Assembly (NCBI GenBank): GCA_037367355.1
Contig: CM074706.1
Location: forward strand, 434,001-498,000
DNA length: 64,000 nt
Direction: 5' to 3'
DNA from: Neoscytalidium dimidiatum
Lineage: Eukaryota; Ascomycota; Dothideomycetes; Botryosphaeriales; Botryosphaeriaceae
The translations under genes and the position numbers were made by a program. Under the pieces are notes generated by a model. That model saw only the letters and a list, made by a program, of their open reading frames with translations, was not told the origin of the DNA and did not search any database. Position 1 is the first letter of the stretch. The number at the start of each line of letters is the position of its first letter. Below, in pieces: positions 34,038 to 45,660 of the stretch.

Positions 34038-34043
34038 TATAAA
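34038..34043 (+). promoter_or_regulatory. TATA box of the hexose transporter
   Basis: TATAAA 174 bp upstream of the ATG at 34217, followed by a long C/T-rich tract (TTCCCCCTCCTACTCCTCC) typical of highly expressed fungal promoters. Confidence 0.5.
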
Positions 34044-34216
34044 CCCGCGCGCCCTCGACCGCAATTCGCTTCCCCCTCCTACTCCTCCTCCCCACCGTTG
34101 CACTAACCAGTCCGGAAACACTCCACGCCGCCTGGAGCAGAGGACCTCAGCCTCGCGGGCGCTTGTTTCCCAACACCAGACACACTCCAGACAACCGCCA
34201 CCCATACCCATCCACC

Positions 34217-35975
34217 ATGGGCTACCAGATCGGCAACGTTTACTTCATCACGGCCATCGCCGTCATTGGCGGTGGTCTGTTCGGTTTCGATATCTCGTCC
34301 ATGTCCGCCATCATCTCCACCCAGCAGTACCTCTGCTACTTCAACCAGGGCGGCATGAACAGCCAGGGCAAGTGCGCTGGCCCTGACTCCGACGTTCAGG
34401 GCGGCATCACCGCTGCCATGCCTGGTGGTTCGTACATCGGTGCTCTCGCTTCCGGTACGTGGTACATGCTCCGGTGGGCTGTCCGCGCCGCCTTTCCGCA
34501 TGCGGCCGCCCACGATCCTCTTCCAATTGCGCCGCTCTCGGCTAACTGTTTCCCGCAGGTTTCCTCTCCGACAATCTGGGCCGTAAGACCGCCATCATGA
34601 TTGGCTGCACCATCTGGTGCGTTGGTTGCATCATCATGGCCGCTTCGCAGAACATCCCCATGCTCATCGTGAGCCGTTTCATCAACGGTCTCTGCGTCGG
34701 CATCTGCTCCGCCCAGGTCCCCGTCTACGTCTCCGAGCTCGCGCCCCCGACCAAGCGTGGTGCCGTCGTCGGCGCTCAGCAGTGGGCCATCACCTGGGGT
34801 ATCCTGATCATGTTCTACATCTCCTACGGCACCTCCTTCATCGACGGCTCTTCCGCCTTCCGCATTCCCTGGGCCCTCCAGGCCATCCCCGCCATCCTGC
34901 TCTTCTTTGGCATGCTCTTCCTGCCCGAGTCCCCGCGTTGGCTCGCCCGCAAGGATCGCTGGGAGGAGTGCCAGGCCGTCCTGACTCTGGTCCACGGCAA
35001 GGGCGACCCCAACAGCCGCTTCGTGCAGACTGAGTTCCAGGAGATCAAGGCCGCCGTCGAGTTCGAGCGCCAGAACGCCGATGTGTCCTACCTCGAGCTG
35101 ATCAAGCCGACCATGATCAACCGCACCCACATTGTCATCATGACCCAGGTCTGGTCCCAGCTGACGGGCATGAACGTCATGATGTACTACATCTCCTACG
35201 TCTTCACCATGGCCGGTCTTGAGGACACGCTGCTCGTGTCTTCGTCCATTCAGTATGTCATCAACGTCGTCATGACCATCCCCGCGCTGCTCTTCGTCGA
35301 CCGCTGGGGCCGTCGCCCTACGCTCCTCATTGGCGCTGCCCTCATGATGACCTGGCTCTTCGCCAACGCCGGTATCTTGGCTTCCTACGGCCACTACGCC
35401 GGTCCCGACGGTGTCAACGGCATCAAGGAGGCTTCTTGGGAGGTCCGCGGCGCCGCGTCCAAGGCCATCATTGCCTGCTCGTACCTGTTCGTCGCCTCGT
35501 ACGCCCCTACCTGGGGTCCTGTCTCCTGGGTAAGTTCATGTTCCGTCTTCAAACACCTTATCCTGACGCTAATCGAACCGCACAGATCTACCCGCCTGAG
35601 GTCATGCCCCTCCGCGTCCGTGGCAAGGGTGTCGCTCTTGCCACCTCGGCCAACTGGATCTTCAACTTCGCCCTGGCCTACTTCGTGCCGCCGGCGTTCG
35701 TCAACATCAAGTGGAAGGTGTACATCGTCTTCGCCGTCTTCTGCGCTGCCATGTTCTTCCACGTCTTCTTCATGTTCCCCGAGACTGCCGGCAAGACGCT
35801 CGAGGAGGTCGAGGACATCTTCACCGACTACGAGCACGGCATCAAGTACATCGGTATCCCCGCCTGGAGGACCCACCAGAGCCTCGGCGGCGCCAAGGCG
35901 CTCGAGCGCGGCGATGTCGAGAAGGGTGGTCTCGAGCACAGCCCCGAGAGGGTTGAGGAGGCGCCTAAGGCTTAG
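34217..35975 (+). CDS. Hexose transporter (MFS sugar porter)
   Basis: Plasma-membrane monosaccharide transporter, 532 residues. Exons 34217-34454, 34559-35529 and 35586-35975, with frames closing at both introns. Sugar-porter signatures are all present: GGGLFGFDISSMSAII in helix 1, SDNLGRKTAIM in loop 2-3 (across the first splice), PVYVSELAPPTKRG after helix 4, LPESPRWLARKDR before the central loop, QLTGMNVMMYYISYVF in helix 7, DRWGRRPTLL in loop 8-9, and PPEVMPLRVRGKGVALATSA with FPETAGKTLEEVE at the end. The short N-terminus and FxxDY tail resemble fungal high-affinity glucose transporters; affinity and preferred sugar cannot be read from sequence. Codon use is strongly C-ending, which suggests high expression. 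Confidence 0.95.
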
Positions 35976-37692
35976 AAGGGGGAGAGTTGTGGATGATTGG
36001 AAAGCGTTCTTTCTTTTCACAGGGTGTACAGTTGGCGGGCATGTTCGTCGCATTGCTTGGCTAGATGGCTAGCATTCCTGGGTTCAAATAAGAATGAGGG
36101 TACGATAAGATGAAGATAGTATTAATGCAATACCCACACCTCATACGGTGTACTACTGAAAAAAGAAAAAAAAAAAAAAAACTGGTCTATTTGTCTTCGT
36201 CGCATTACAACAGTTCCCTCACGCTGCAGCTTCTACGACAACGCGTTGCGATCGGGGTCTACCATCCGCATGAAACCACCTTTCCTTGAATCTGTAGTGA
36301 TGTTCTCTCATGCGCATTGAATGCATTTTCCCTCCCTCCCCTGCCTCCCCGCACAGTCTTTGCAAACAACTGCCTTTTGCGGAATAGCGCGTGAGCTAAC
36401 CCCGCAATCGGCGCTAGCGCGATAGCCCGTCCCCGCGATCTCATGCATCACTCCACGCGCGATCGCATCTCGCATCTCACCTTTTTTTTTTTAATTTATC
36501 ATTTCCCCCCAAAAATACACCAACATCACATTAGACGGCTCAAACGTCAATCGTGCAGCTCGCGGGAACGGTCCACTGCTGTGAGATCTGAACAGGGCTG
36601 AGATCGGGATGTGGGGGGGTTTACTTGGGGGAAAGAAGGGCGGGGTCATGCGGAGCGGTTGCCTCGCGGTTACGAGCGGTCTTGGGCTTGGCTGGAGGAA
36701 ATCGCCATTCTGACGTCTGATTTCCGTCTCTGCGGAGCGGTCGTTCAACTGATCGGAGCTCTTAGTAGGAAAGCCTACAACAACGCAGTTCGGAGAGTGC
36801 GCATCAGCGGCGCAGCTGGAGGAGTGACGGCTTGAACTCGCCGTGAGTCTGGTGTGTATCCAAATTTCTTGGAAGAATGACTGTTACAGCTTCGGAGTTC
36901 AGTAAAGTTGTCGGAAGAGTACGCACGTAAGCTGGTCTTTCTCGAGAGGCATTCTTAGGTGGCCATGACGACTATCATGACCAAGCAGCTTCGTCAGCTT
37001 CATGTGTGTGCTGGCAAATACATGTGACGAACAGCGGGATGATCCGGCTGTTCCTCCATCTCTAAGAATCCCTTGGGCGCCTTCTATGCTCGATTGCAGA
37101 AATAGCGTACCCAAGAACTTCACAGCGCTCGTATTGGCCTTTCGACATGCTCCAACCAAATCTGCCTCAATTGTATACAGGCTATTGGGTAAAAGTCCCG
37201 ATGGGCATACGCTGATTTAGCGACAGTCATTAAATTACGGCTTGAACATGACGATTCAAATATTCTCAGACGCTAGCCCACATGGCCAAGGGCAAATGTC
37301 GTGCCTCCACCCAGAATGGACCGTGCTCCACCTTCGAAAACTATGATGGAGGAGCCAACTACGATAAATGTGGAAATCCTTTTGCCAGCATCTCACCGAC
37401 CTGTAGTCAGTCGGAGGTAAGGTTTCAGTCCATCAAGCATTCTCGCCTTTCGATGTTCGTGTGACTCTGTATATCAACAATACTAAAGACCCCTTTCTTT
37501 TGCAAGTGAATTACATTCGTGCACTCATTACTTAAGATATTACTTTCAAGCTTGTCTGTCGTACATTATTCTTCCTTGCGTCGCCAAATTTGCCCAGATT
37601 CCGAGAAAGTGGGACATCAAATGATTCATACACCGGCACATCCAACTTTCGTGGTACACATCTTGTGACTTCAAACTTGGCACCAAGATGTT
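35976..37692. other. Convergent intergenic region
   Basis: 1.7 kb between the 3' ends of the hexose transporter (+) and amidohydrolase (-). An A-rich run at about 36160-36181 and a T-run near 36481 are visible. Short frames have no domain signal. No tRNA structure was found. Confidence 0.5.
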
Positions 37693-38889
37693 TCAGTGAT
37701 CCTTCTTCCCTGCCAGCCTTGGAAATAGTTCATATGCATTCTTATAATTGATCATCTCCCTCAACTGCGGAGTCATTTCAAAGGATTCGAGCTGCTCGAG
37801 GAAAACAGGGTACGACGGTGGAGTGGCATACGGGAAGTCGCTCTTGTTGGGAAACGGTCAGCATGAACAACATCTCTTTCGAGGACTGGACAGGAGTTCT
37901 CAACAGCGTACCCCATATAGTATGTGGTCGTGTGGGATGAGTTCCAGCGCCATCTTCAACACAGCCGGGGTAGCGGAAAGCGCCAGGTCGAAATAGAAGC
38001 TGCGGAAAGCCCTCTCATACCTGGCGGCGGTCTCTTCATCGTCGGGAGTCTTCTTGTGCAGCGCCGACGCCCGGCTGATGAGGTACGGCAGAGCACCTCC
38101 AGCGTGCGACAAGATCACCTTGCAGTCGGGGTACTTGTCACGCGTTCCGGAGATTATCATGTCCATCGCGGTCCGGGTCGTCTCGTGCGGATAATCAATC
38201 AAGAGCTGAAGCATCTTCGGATTGACCAAGTTGGTATCGACGGGGTGAGTAGGGTGGACGAAAACTACGCATTTGCGCCGGTTGAGTTCCGTCCAGACGG
38301 GTTCGAGCGAAGGGTGTCCAAGATACGTGTTGGAGTCTCCGTATCGAGTGAAAAGGGTAACGCCGTCAGCATGGAGCGTGTCGAGGGCGTATTCAAGCTC
38401 TGTCAAAGCCGCCTTCGTTTCCAGAAGACAGGGAAGGGTGGCAAAGAAGCCAAACCTGTCCGGCTGTTCGTCACGAAGGTGCGCCGCATATTCGTTAATC
38501 TTGCGCGCGAGGTCGAAAGATGCCTGGCCCTGAAGTACGGAAGCACCTGGAGCGGTGCAGGAAAGAATCGCCGTCTTGACACCAAGGCGTTTCATCGCGA
38601 GCTCGGAGCCGACCTTCGTCCATGGCGGGGTTGGCCAACCACTGGGATCTCCTGCGCTGCCCTTAAGCTGGTGAAAGATGCTGATGGAATATAGGGGTAG
38701 TACCTCCAGTGCTCTCGATTGCTGAATGACGTAAGCATGTGCACAGGCTCAATGGCGTTGCTGAGGAAACTAACCCTGCCTGTAGAAATCTGGAACAAAA
38801 TGGTGGTGCGTATCGACTTTGGTGATCGGCACACCATTACCCCACCCAGTAGCTCCATCCTGAAGCCAACCGAATTGCTGGTCATCCAT
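37693..38889 (-). CDS. Amidohydrolase-2 family enzyme (ACMSD/6-methylsalicylate-decarboxylase-like)
   Basis: Metal-dependent TIM-barrel hydrolase/decarboxylase of 334 residues. Exons 38889-38775, 38651-37912 and 37842-37693; introns are 123 and 69 bp. Ligands of the ACMSD-type metal site are visible: KVDTHHHFVPDFYR (HxH at 28/30), VVFVHPTHP, VILSHAGGALPYL and the Asp of LYG-SDFPYA, which is rebuilt by the last splice. GDPSGWPTP at the start of exon 2 is a common block in fungal members. The family includes 2-amino-3-carboxymuconate-6-semialdehyde decarboxylase, 2,3-dihydroxybenzoate decarboxylase and the 6-methylsalicylate decarboxylases of polyketide pathways; aromatic-acid decarboxylation is the best guess. 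The last intron ends in AAG, a less common acceptor, but frame and family motif support it. Confidence 0.87.
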
Positions 38890-39375
38890 AATTTCCTGCG
38901 CTATAAGTTTGGTTTGCGAACAATTAAAATTGAAGTAATATTCTGATTTTCAAGATGCCGACAGGAGGTGCTGTTGAGCTTTTAAAGAACTCGATGGAAC
39001 ACTTCCGCTCCATCACACTAATCCACTGATCCACTTTAAACCTCACTTTCGCTCCTCGGCCGAGCTTCAAGTTCTCCACAAACATTACTGTCAACACCCT
39101 TACGTATCGGCCGAGCCTTAAAGCCGTTGAACAGATTATGAATTGCGGCGCAGTGGCAAGATAATTTGTTACTAAGCTGCCTGGCAATTCCTGCCGTCGC
39201 CGTACGCCGGCTTCTCATTCTACGTGGGCTTGACTGCGCTGATTGTCGAGAGCGCCTCCGCTACATCAAAGAAAGAAAGGCTCTGTATCGAGGATGATTT
39301 CATTACCAACTCAGAGGCGAGAGCTCCGTGCTTCCGCACCTGATACCGTAGATTCCACTCGTCGCCCAGATCCAT
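38890..39375. other. Intergenic region
   Basis: Upstream of the amidohydrolase on the minus strand; relatively AT-rich. Nothing coding is visible. Confidence 0.45.
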
Positions 39376-39813
39376 TCAGACCGCTACCGAATCGCAGTCA
39401 TCGAAGTCTTCCGTATCACTGACCCGCTGGTACCTGTAGTCCCCGTAATCCGGGTCCATTGCCGACGCATGCTTCCGTTTGTGGAAGAACACACCCCTAT
39501 TTATATCTTCACGAACACTCCGACGAATAGGGCCATTGGCACGCAGATGATGGTGGAAATCGGCCCTCAGAAACTGGATCCATCCATCATCATTTAATCC
39601 GCTCCCTGATCCTTGACATCCAAGACAGTACCGACCCCATTCTGCAGTTTTCAAGACAGAATCATAGGCCGGAACGCGAACGACGGCCGCGAAGCGGTAG
39701 TTTCCATCAAAATGCTTCGGCACTATCGGCTCGGTGGCGCTGAACAGGTCCTTGGCCTTCTCTTCTCCATGGCGTGCGATGGCTGCATTGACGATCGAGG
39801 TAGGGTCTGCCAT
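39376..39813 (-). CDS. Hypothetical protein or 3' fragment of unknown gene
   Basis: Open frame of 145 residues from the ATG at 39813 (MADPTSIVNAAIARHGEEKA), with FDGNYRFAAVVRVPAYDSVL and WGRYCLGC, a His-rich segment (ADFHHHLRANGPIRRSVRED) and an acidic tail (VSDTEDFDDCDSVAV). The composition looks coding, but no family is recognised with certainty; the CLGC plus later His recalls C-terminal parts of fungal F-box-type proteins. It abuts the broken end of the P450 relic. It may be intact, a fragment or chance. Confidence 0.35.
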   Translation of the reverse strand: MADPTSIVNAAIARHGEEKAKDLFSATEPIVPKHFDGNYRFAAVVRVPAYDSVLKTAEWGRYCLGCQGSGSGLNDDGWIQFLRADFHHHLRANGPIRRSVREDINRGVFFHKRKHASAMDPDYGDYRYQRVSDTEDFDDCDSVAV

Positions 39814-39918
39814 CCAAGATCTATTGGTGTGACTCTTTTGGGTTGGAGAAAAGGTGCCTTTGGTACTCAGCATGCGAGGAACACCGTCCAAATCTTCCCC
39901 GACAAAGATCTGGTGGAC

Positions 39919-40632
39919 GAAGTACCTACCTCCCCTGCTGGGGCATCCAGCTCAACACGAAGCTTCGAACTCTCAGTCAGCCTTTTTTTTTGAAATTAAA
40001 AAAGAAGAAAAATAAAGAAGAAAGAGACCACGAAAAGGGACTCACTTTCGTCATCACAGGCGGATGCATCAACAAAAACCATAACGTCGCACTCAAAGCC
40101 ACGCTTGTGGAATCGCTGCCAGCCCCGACGTTCGTCGCACAAACCAGGAGCACATCCGCAAACGTGAACTTCTCTGGTTCCTTCCTACGCATCCTCACCA
40201 TCTTACCCAGGAAATCCTCCGCCTCCTCATCCGCCTCCTCATCCGCCTCCTCATCCGCCTCGGCTTCCGCCTCTTCCTTCTTGCCATCCCCACCCTCCAT
40301 CACAGCCTTCGTCTTCTGCCCGACCGCGCGCCCCGCGAACGCAAACAACCCGGTAGCCCCGTTCGCCCCGACCAGCTTTAGAAGGCGATACAACCACCAA
40401 CGCACCTCGGGCACGACGCCCACGAGCGCCATGTACGCCAGACTCTTCTCCAGTGAGGCCAACAGACCCTTGCAATCCTCACCCTTATCCAAAAAGCCGG
40501 AGCAGCGGTTCACCGTGACCGCGCCGACGGCGTCGAACGCGAAGCACTGCAGCCAGTGCTGGAGGTCCAAGCCCGTTGGAGGAGGACAGGCTGTACGTGT
40601 TGGGTGCGATGCGGACGGTGGGGCCTTGTTCG
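39919..40632 (-). pseudogene. Cytochrome P450 remnant
   Basis: Pieces of a microsomal P450 in order but incomplete. GPTVRIAPNTYSL (about 40630-40590) is the conserved N-terminal region. It then runs almost directly, in another frame, into LQHWLQCFAFDAVGAVTV (from 40570), so roughly 90 residues including the C-helix are missing. The F-G region follows (MALVGVVPEVRWWLYRLLK), an acidic DEEA repeat, and the I-helix VCATNVGAGSDSTSVAL. A GTGAGT donor after HPPVMTK joins LRVELDAPAGE, after which P450 similarity stops. The ExxR, PERF and heme-binding FxxGxRxCxG motifs are absent. It cannot bind heme, so it is a decayed gene, related to pisatin-demethylase-like fungal P450s. Confidence 0.75.
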
Positions 40633-41901
40633 TCGTGTTGTCAGCTGGTGCAAGACTCGGGGAGGCTGTGCCTTGGCAAGAAGGTGAGTGAGATAAAAAG
40701 AAGGGAGAAGGGGAAGCAAGGGGGCGGAGACGGTTAGGGTTATCTGGGACTACCGCGAAGCGAAGAAGGAATGAAAGCTTAGTTTTTTTTTACCATATTT
40801 CTTGTGCAAATTAATGTTTATTTTTTCAATGTCTCCGCGCCAGACGCGCCAGAGAAGCCAGAGGCGCGTGAAGCGGGCAAGAAAGGGGCCTGGGATGGAG
40901 CGGAGGGGTAGAATGTAGCTTCGGTGATAGATTTTAGGATAAGACTAGCAATGAGAGTGAAACTAGCTAAAGCAACGTTTGTAAGTGTTGCGTGCGAGAT
41001 GAATGAGAGAAAGTGATTTGAAGGCACCATATTGGGCATGTGGTGAGTGATTGTCCTGGTGATAGCCTCGGTTTATAGATTCCAAGAGTAGTATTTCTTG
41101 AAAGTACAAAAAATAGAAGCGGCTTTTTATTTATGTTAATAAAGTCTGGAGGGAACATGTTGAAATGCACGAATACATTAGGCTTGATGACTCAGAGGAA
41201 TTTTTTGGTGACCACTACTTATCTATTTTCACTCAATTTGATCGAAACCAAGGCCATCGGCGCCCGAAATCCGAGTTACCAAGCTCGATATAAAGGCATA
41301 TCGGCATAAATCTACATTAACTGTCGACGACTGAGCTGCCAAAGGCCTAGCTGCGGTTGCACGGACAACATTCCGAATACGCGGGTCTCAGGAAGTACCC
41401 ATACGGACTCCTGGTGGACAGAATCCCGAGAAATAGCTACAATATCAGCAATGTGAGTACGAACTGGAGCTTGCATCGTGCTCTCGAAGTCCCGAATGTC
41501 CGAAAACTAGTCATGGTCTCGGCTGGACTGGCATGAATCGAGCCGCTACCCACTGGATGCTGTTTCTCATAAGCAAACCCGCAAGGTAAGACATGCAGAT
41601 CGCGGGAATCTTGTCTCTAAAACGCTGGTCTCTCTAACCATGTTCAACACGATAAGGCACAGGTTCCCCACTCCATTCACCTTACTGCGCTCCCAAATTT
41701 CTAATTTTTTGAGTTGTGTTATGTCAGCGCCTCTCAGGCGACGCCGCTGAGGGAGTTAGTCGTACCAGCCAGTGCTCAATCATACTCAGCATATAACCTG
41801 GCTTCTCCCTTTGGCAATGCATCGGGGCTCAGTAGCTCTGTAGTCGTGTTTAACGAATTTTGTTGATTCGTGAATCCTCGCCTTTACTCACCCATTTCAC
41901 C
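40633..41901. other. Intergenic region, AT-richer
   Basis: Between the P450 relic and the 3' end of the nuclear-like protein gene. AT content is higher than in flanking genes between about 40.78 and 41.7 kb. No coding frame is supported. Confidence 0.5.
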
Positions 41902-43269
41902 TTATATCACCTCATCCCCTCCGCTCACCCTCGATCGCTTCACCGGTCTCGGACTCTCTTCAAGAATCCTCCCATCACTCCCCTCCTCCCTTCGCCTGCC
42001 TCTCCTCCTCTCCTTCCTCATCCTCGCCTTCGATTTTGCGAAACCGCTCGGCTGGGGTTGTCTCTCCGGCTCAGCCCTCTCCTCCACACCCGCATCCTCA
42101 TCAGCCATAGATTCCCTCGCCTTCTTCTTCGGACGCCTGTCCACCAACATCATGCCCTTAATCCCCTCCTCCACAGAGGCTTCCGCTTCCAAATCTCCTG
42201 CCGATGCTCCCGACGACCTCTTCCTCTTTCTACCCGCCGATCCATTCGCCTTCTGCTTCGCAGCCGCACGCCTAGCCGCCTGCTCCGCCAATCTAGCCTC
42301 CACTTCCGCGCTGATATCCTCGAATTCAGGCTGCTGCTCAGCAGGGCCTGCTGACCCAGCCGTGAAAACGAACGGAGCGGGCACTCGCGGTCTATTTGGC
42401 GCGTCGACAGGCGCCGGCGCATCATCCTCAATCTTCATCCTCTTGTTTTCACGCTGGGCGTGTTGGCCCGACGAAGTGCGCTGCCTCTTCCTCACCGTGA
42501 CTCTATCTGGCGACACCGGATCGCGGTATCGCTGCACAATCAGCGCCCCCTGAGATCGTTCATCCAATCTCGACCCGTCTAATTCCCTCACCGCTCTCGC
42601 CGCGGCACGCGTAGAGGCGAGCTCGGCCTTCACGAAGCCGTTCGCGTGGGCGTACGCAGGCAAATCGTAGACATGAATTTCAGACCGCGTGGGCAGACGG
42701 ACGGGGTGCTTGAACTTGACCCTGCAGTGTAATCCATCAGCTCTTCACTCGCCACGTCATCGCACCAAAAATAAAAGAGTAAGAGGGAAGACATACAGCT
42801 CATAGCCCTTCAAAATCCGCCTCAAACCCGCCTCCCCCACACCACCACTCAGCGGCACGTTCGCCACGACGACGCGCCTCTCTCCTTCCCTCTCCTCATC
42901 CTCATCTCCTTCGTCCTCTTCCTCCTCCTCCTCCCCCTCCCCAACCTCAACCTCCACCCCGCTCGATATCCTCCGCCGCTTCGACGGCGTCTCCGCGGGC
43001 GTCTCGCCCCTCCCGCCCTCCCCCCTTCCTCCTCCTCCACCACCACCGAGCACCTCGCCCGCCCTCACAGCATCCTCCCATATACGCTCCGCACGCGCGC
43101 GCATGGCCTCCAGCTCCGCGGCCGCGGCGCCGCCGTTGCCGCCATACAGGCTGAGGACGTGGTCGAGGACGGCGCGGTGGGAGCGCAGGTTCGCGAGGTG
43201 GGTGTCGAGGAGGGCGCGCCAGGCGGTGGCGTCGGGGGCGGGGTTGCTTGTGGGCATTGGCGTACGCAT
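41902..43269 (-). CDS. Basic nuclear-like protein, possible RRM-type fold
   Basis: 430-residue protein; exons 43269-42797 and 42721-41902 (intron GTATGT...TGCAG, 75 bp). An alternative start at 43257 (MPTSNPAP) is equally possible. The N-terminal part is Ala/Arg-rich and helical, followed by Gly- and Glu-runs. A beta-rich segment spans the splice: RRVVVANVPLSGGVGEAGLR, GYELVKFKHPVRL, HVYDLPAYAHANGFVKAEL. This has the strand-helix pattern of an RNA-recognition motif (VVVANVP as RNP2-like, GFVKAEL as RNP1-like). The C-terminal half is rich in KR clusters (KKKAR, GRKRKRS, RKERRRGRRREE), typical nuclear or nucleolar signals. RNA binding in the nucleus is an inference; I do not recognise a named orthologue. 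Confidence 0.75.
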
Positions 43270-43280
43270 GTGTGTGTGGA

Positions 43281-43308
43281 TGTGCGGTGCGGTGCGGTGC
43301 GGTGCGGT
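43281..43308. repeat. (GTGCG)n pentanucleotide repeat
   Basis: About five GTGCG units just upstream of the start of the basic nuclear-like protein, in its probable 5' UTR or promoter. Confidence 0.8.
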
Positions 43309-44130
43309 TCGCTATGTACAGTAGAGCACGGTGCCGGTACTCTCCCTGTCCGGCTGCTGGCTGCGGGGAGGTGTGGCTGTGTATCCAAGATGGGTTCGTG
43401 TGTATATCCAATGCGTGTGGGTGGGTGATGCTCGGTCGTATGATGTGTGTGGGTATGTATGTATGCGCAGCCCGCGGGGCGGTGTGGGTAGGTTTGTTCT
43501 GCGGTGGGTAGCTGGTGTTGCTTGCGACGCTGAGCCGTGGAAGCTCGAGTATGCGGCGGGACGAGAGGAAGCCCGGGCGCGATCTCCAGGACTTGAGGTG
43601 GGAAAGAGCGAAGCGCGAGTGAGTGCGGGTACGGTGGGAGTGAAGACGCGTCCAGAAAAGCGAGTTGAGAGAGAGCTTCCTCGCGTACAGGCGGCAGATC
43701 GACGGTTGGGGTTGGTGCGTGCGTTCCCTGGCTGCGGGGGAGCGCGGGAATTCCGCCTACTCTTGCATCATCGCTGCTTGATGTTGCTTGTGATTGGACG
43801 GGTAGTCTATAATTTAAGTCTTATCGGAAGGAAATCCTAGACAAGGTGAAGCCATATACATGTTGTTCTCTCCTTAGTCCATGCAATCGACGGTGGCTTG
43901 AATAACCTTCATTATGTAGATTTGGATTATGTGCGGCTTGTTAGGCAAAACGCACATACATTTCCGTCAAAGATATCTGGTAAAACTCTCTGCGCGTTGA
44001 GAATAAATTTGATTCAAGACTTGTTAATCCTGCATAAACTTTTCAAAGTAGTTGACCGAAAAGATGCCACCAGTCGATGGATGATTGAACCCGCCTTTCC
44101 TGAGCTTGGTTACCAATATCGCAATCTGAT
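43309..44130. other. Intergenic region
   Basis: Promoter side of the basic nuclear-like protein gene and 3' side of the amine oxidase gene. GT-rich tracts; no gene seen. Confidence 0.5.
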
Positions 44131-45660
44131 CTACAGCCTCGCCTTAATATCGTCCTTCCCCTGCAATGCCTCAACGACCTCCTTCGCGCCATCCTCACCC
44201 GAACACACCGCTCCCTCCATGTACCCCTTCCACTCCCTCGCGAACTCCGTCCCCACGAAATGCAAATTCCCAACGGGCTTCCCATAAGCCCATGCCCACC
44301 TATTCAGCACGCCCGGCCCCGTCATCGGGCACACTGCGCCCTTACTCCACTCCTCCTTCTGCCACTCCTGCTCAAAGACCTCGATTGGCTTGAAAGCCTG
44401 CTCGGCATCCCCATACATGGCCGCAATCTGCTTGAGCACCTGGGCGCGGCGCTCGTGGGCGGGCAGCAGGGCCCAGGCGCGGCCGAAATCGCCGTTGACG
44501 AAGCCGGTGAGGGAGAACTGACGCTCGGCGTCGACGCTGGTGTCGCGGGCGACGCAGATAGGGCCGGTGTACGAGAGCGCCATGCCGTTGAGGGAGCGCG
44601 CGCGCCACCAGGGGGCGTCGTAGCAGACGATGACCTTGGTGTACGTGCCGAGGCGGGTGGACGCGGCGATGGCCGCCGTGTCGCCGGCGAGAGGCGGGGA
44701 GAAGGTCAGGGAGGCGTAGTTCGGGGTGGGGAGAGCGATGATGGCTTTACGGGCCGAGTGCTGGATGCCGGCTGCGGTAGTGATCACGACGTGCGTGCCG
44801 TGGTCGGCTACGCGGCGGACCGGGGTGGACAGGCGGACGGCGGGACCGAGGAGCCTGGCGATGCCTTTTGCGACGGACTGCGTGCCGTGGCGGAAGCGGA
44901 GGTACTGGGCGCCGTGCTTGTCATCGCTACGCATCTGCTTGAAGCCACCGCCGCGGGTGCAGTAATCAACGAAGCTGCGGGCGGAGATCTCTGATGCTTC
45001 GAAGCCGAGCATCACACGCACCCAAAGGTTGACCATTTCGACAGTTCTTGGCTCTGCACCTTGGCTTTTGACGAACTGCTCCATGGTGACTTCGTCGATG
45101 CTGGTCAAATCTGCGTTACGATCGAGGGAGAGCTCAATGAATCGGTCACGGATCTTCTCGAGGTTGGACACCTCTGAGCTAGAAAACTATAATTAAATTA
45201 ATACTACTCCTTGTGAAAAAAAAAATTTTGGGGTGGAAATTGAATTTTGCATCCGGTAATGAGTTTGTAAGGATGACAATGGCGAGAAATTCATTGTCTG
45301 AATTTGGAAGAAAGCAAAACCAAGCCCAGGAAATAGGTATCTTACCTGCGGAGTCGTTCCAAAAGGAAATGTGTGCACTCTGTCCTTCTCCTGCATGACC
45401 ACCTCTCCCGTAATGCTCTGCTGCACAAGCTCCAGGCCGAACCTCTTAGCATGGCCATACATCCGATGCTGGTTCGTGTCATTTATCCAGGCGGCGCCGA
45501 GTTCGACGCATCCGCGCCCAGAGGCCAATGGTGCACTGAACGTCTTCCCACCGACTCGGTCCCTTGCCTCCAAGACGAGGACCGAGTATCCGGCCTTCTG
45601 CACATCTAGTGCAGCTTGTAAGCCGCTTAGGCCAGCGCCGACAACGATTGCGTCGAGCAT
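44131..45660 (-). CDS. FAD-dependent monoamine oxidase
   Basis: Flavoprotein of 456 residues that oxidatively deaminates amines (or polyamines) to aldehydes with hydrogen peroxide release. Exons 45660-45346 and 45186-44131, separated by a 159-bp intron; the acceptor TATAG at 45187 gives the continuous FGTTPQ-FSSSEVSNLEKIRD. The Rossmann motif VVGAGLSGLQAALDV is at the very N-terminus, followed by VLEARDRVGGKTFS and GCVELGAAWIN. The C-terminal FAD block reads LHFVGTEFAREWKGYMEGAV, where the E is family-typical. The Cys that binds FAD covalently in animal MAO is not in the usual SGGC context, so FAD is probably non-covalent, as in fungal MAO-N. No SRL-type peroxisomal signal is fully met, though the protein ends KARL, a weak PTS1 candidate. 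The ATG at 45660 is immediately before the Rossmann strand. Confidence 0.9.

Larger units (their letters stand above)
27937..34216. other. 6.3-kb gene-poor region
   Basis: The longest stretch without a confident gene. Left part (28.0-29.5 kb) holds two minus-strand segments that look coding (see separate entry). The 30-34 kb part is GC-rich with many overlapping frames on all strands, none with a domain. It contains a (GGCGAG)n tract near 32.48 kb, a C14 homopolymer at 32982-32995 and a CACTGGCT/CACTGGCA tandem array near 33.83 kb. The right end is the promoter of the hexose transporter. It may be an extended promoter or hold non-coding transcripts. Confidence 0.5.

Noticed and set aside
34396..35394. 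332-codon minus-strand frame opposite the hexose transporter
   Set aside because: Antisense shadow rich in Asp/Gly/His caused by strongly C-ending codons of the transporter.
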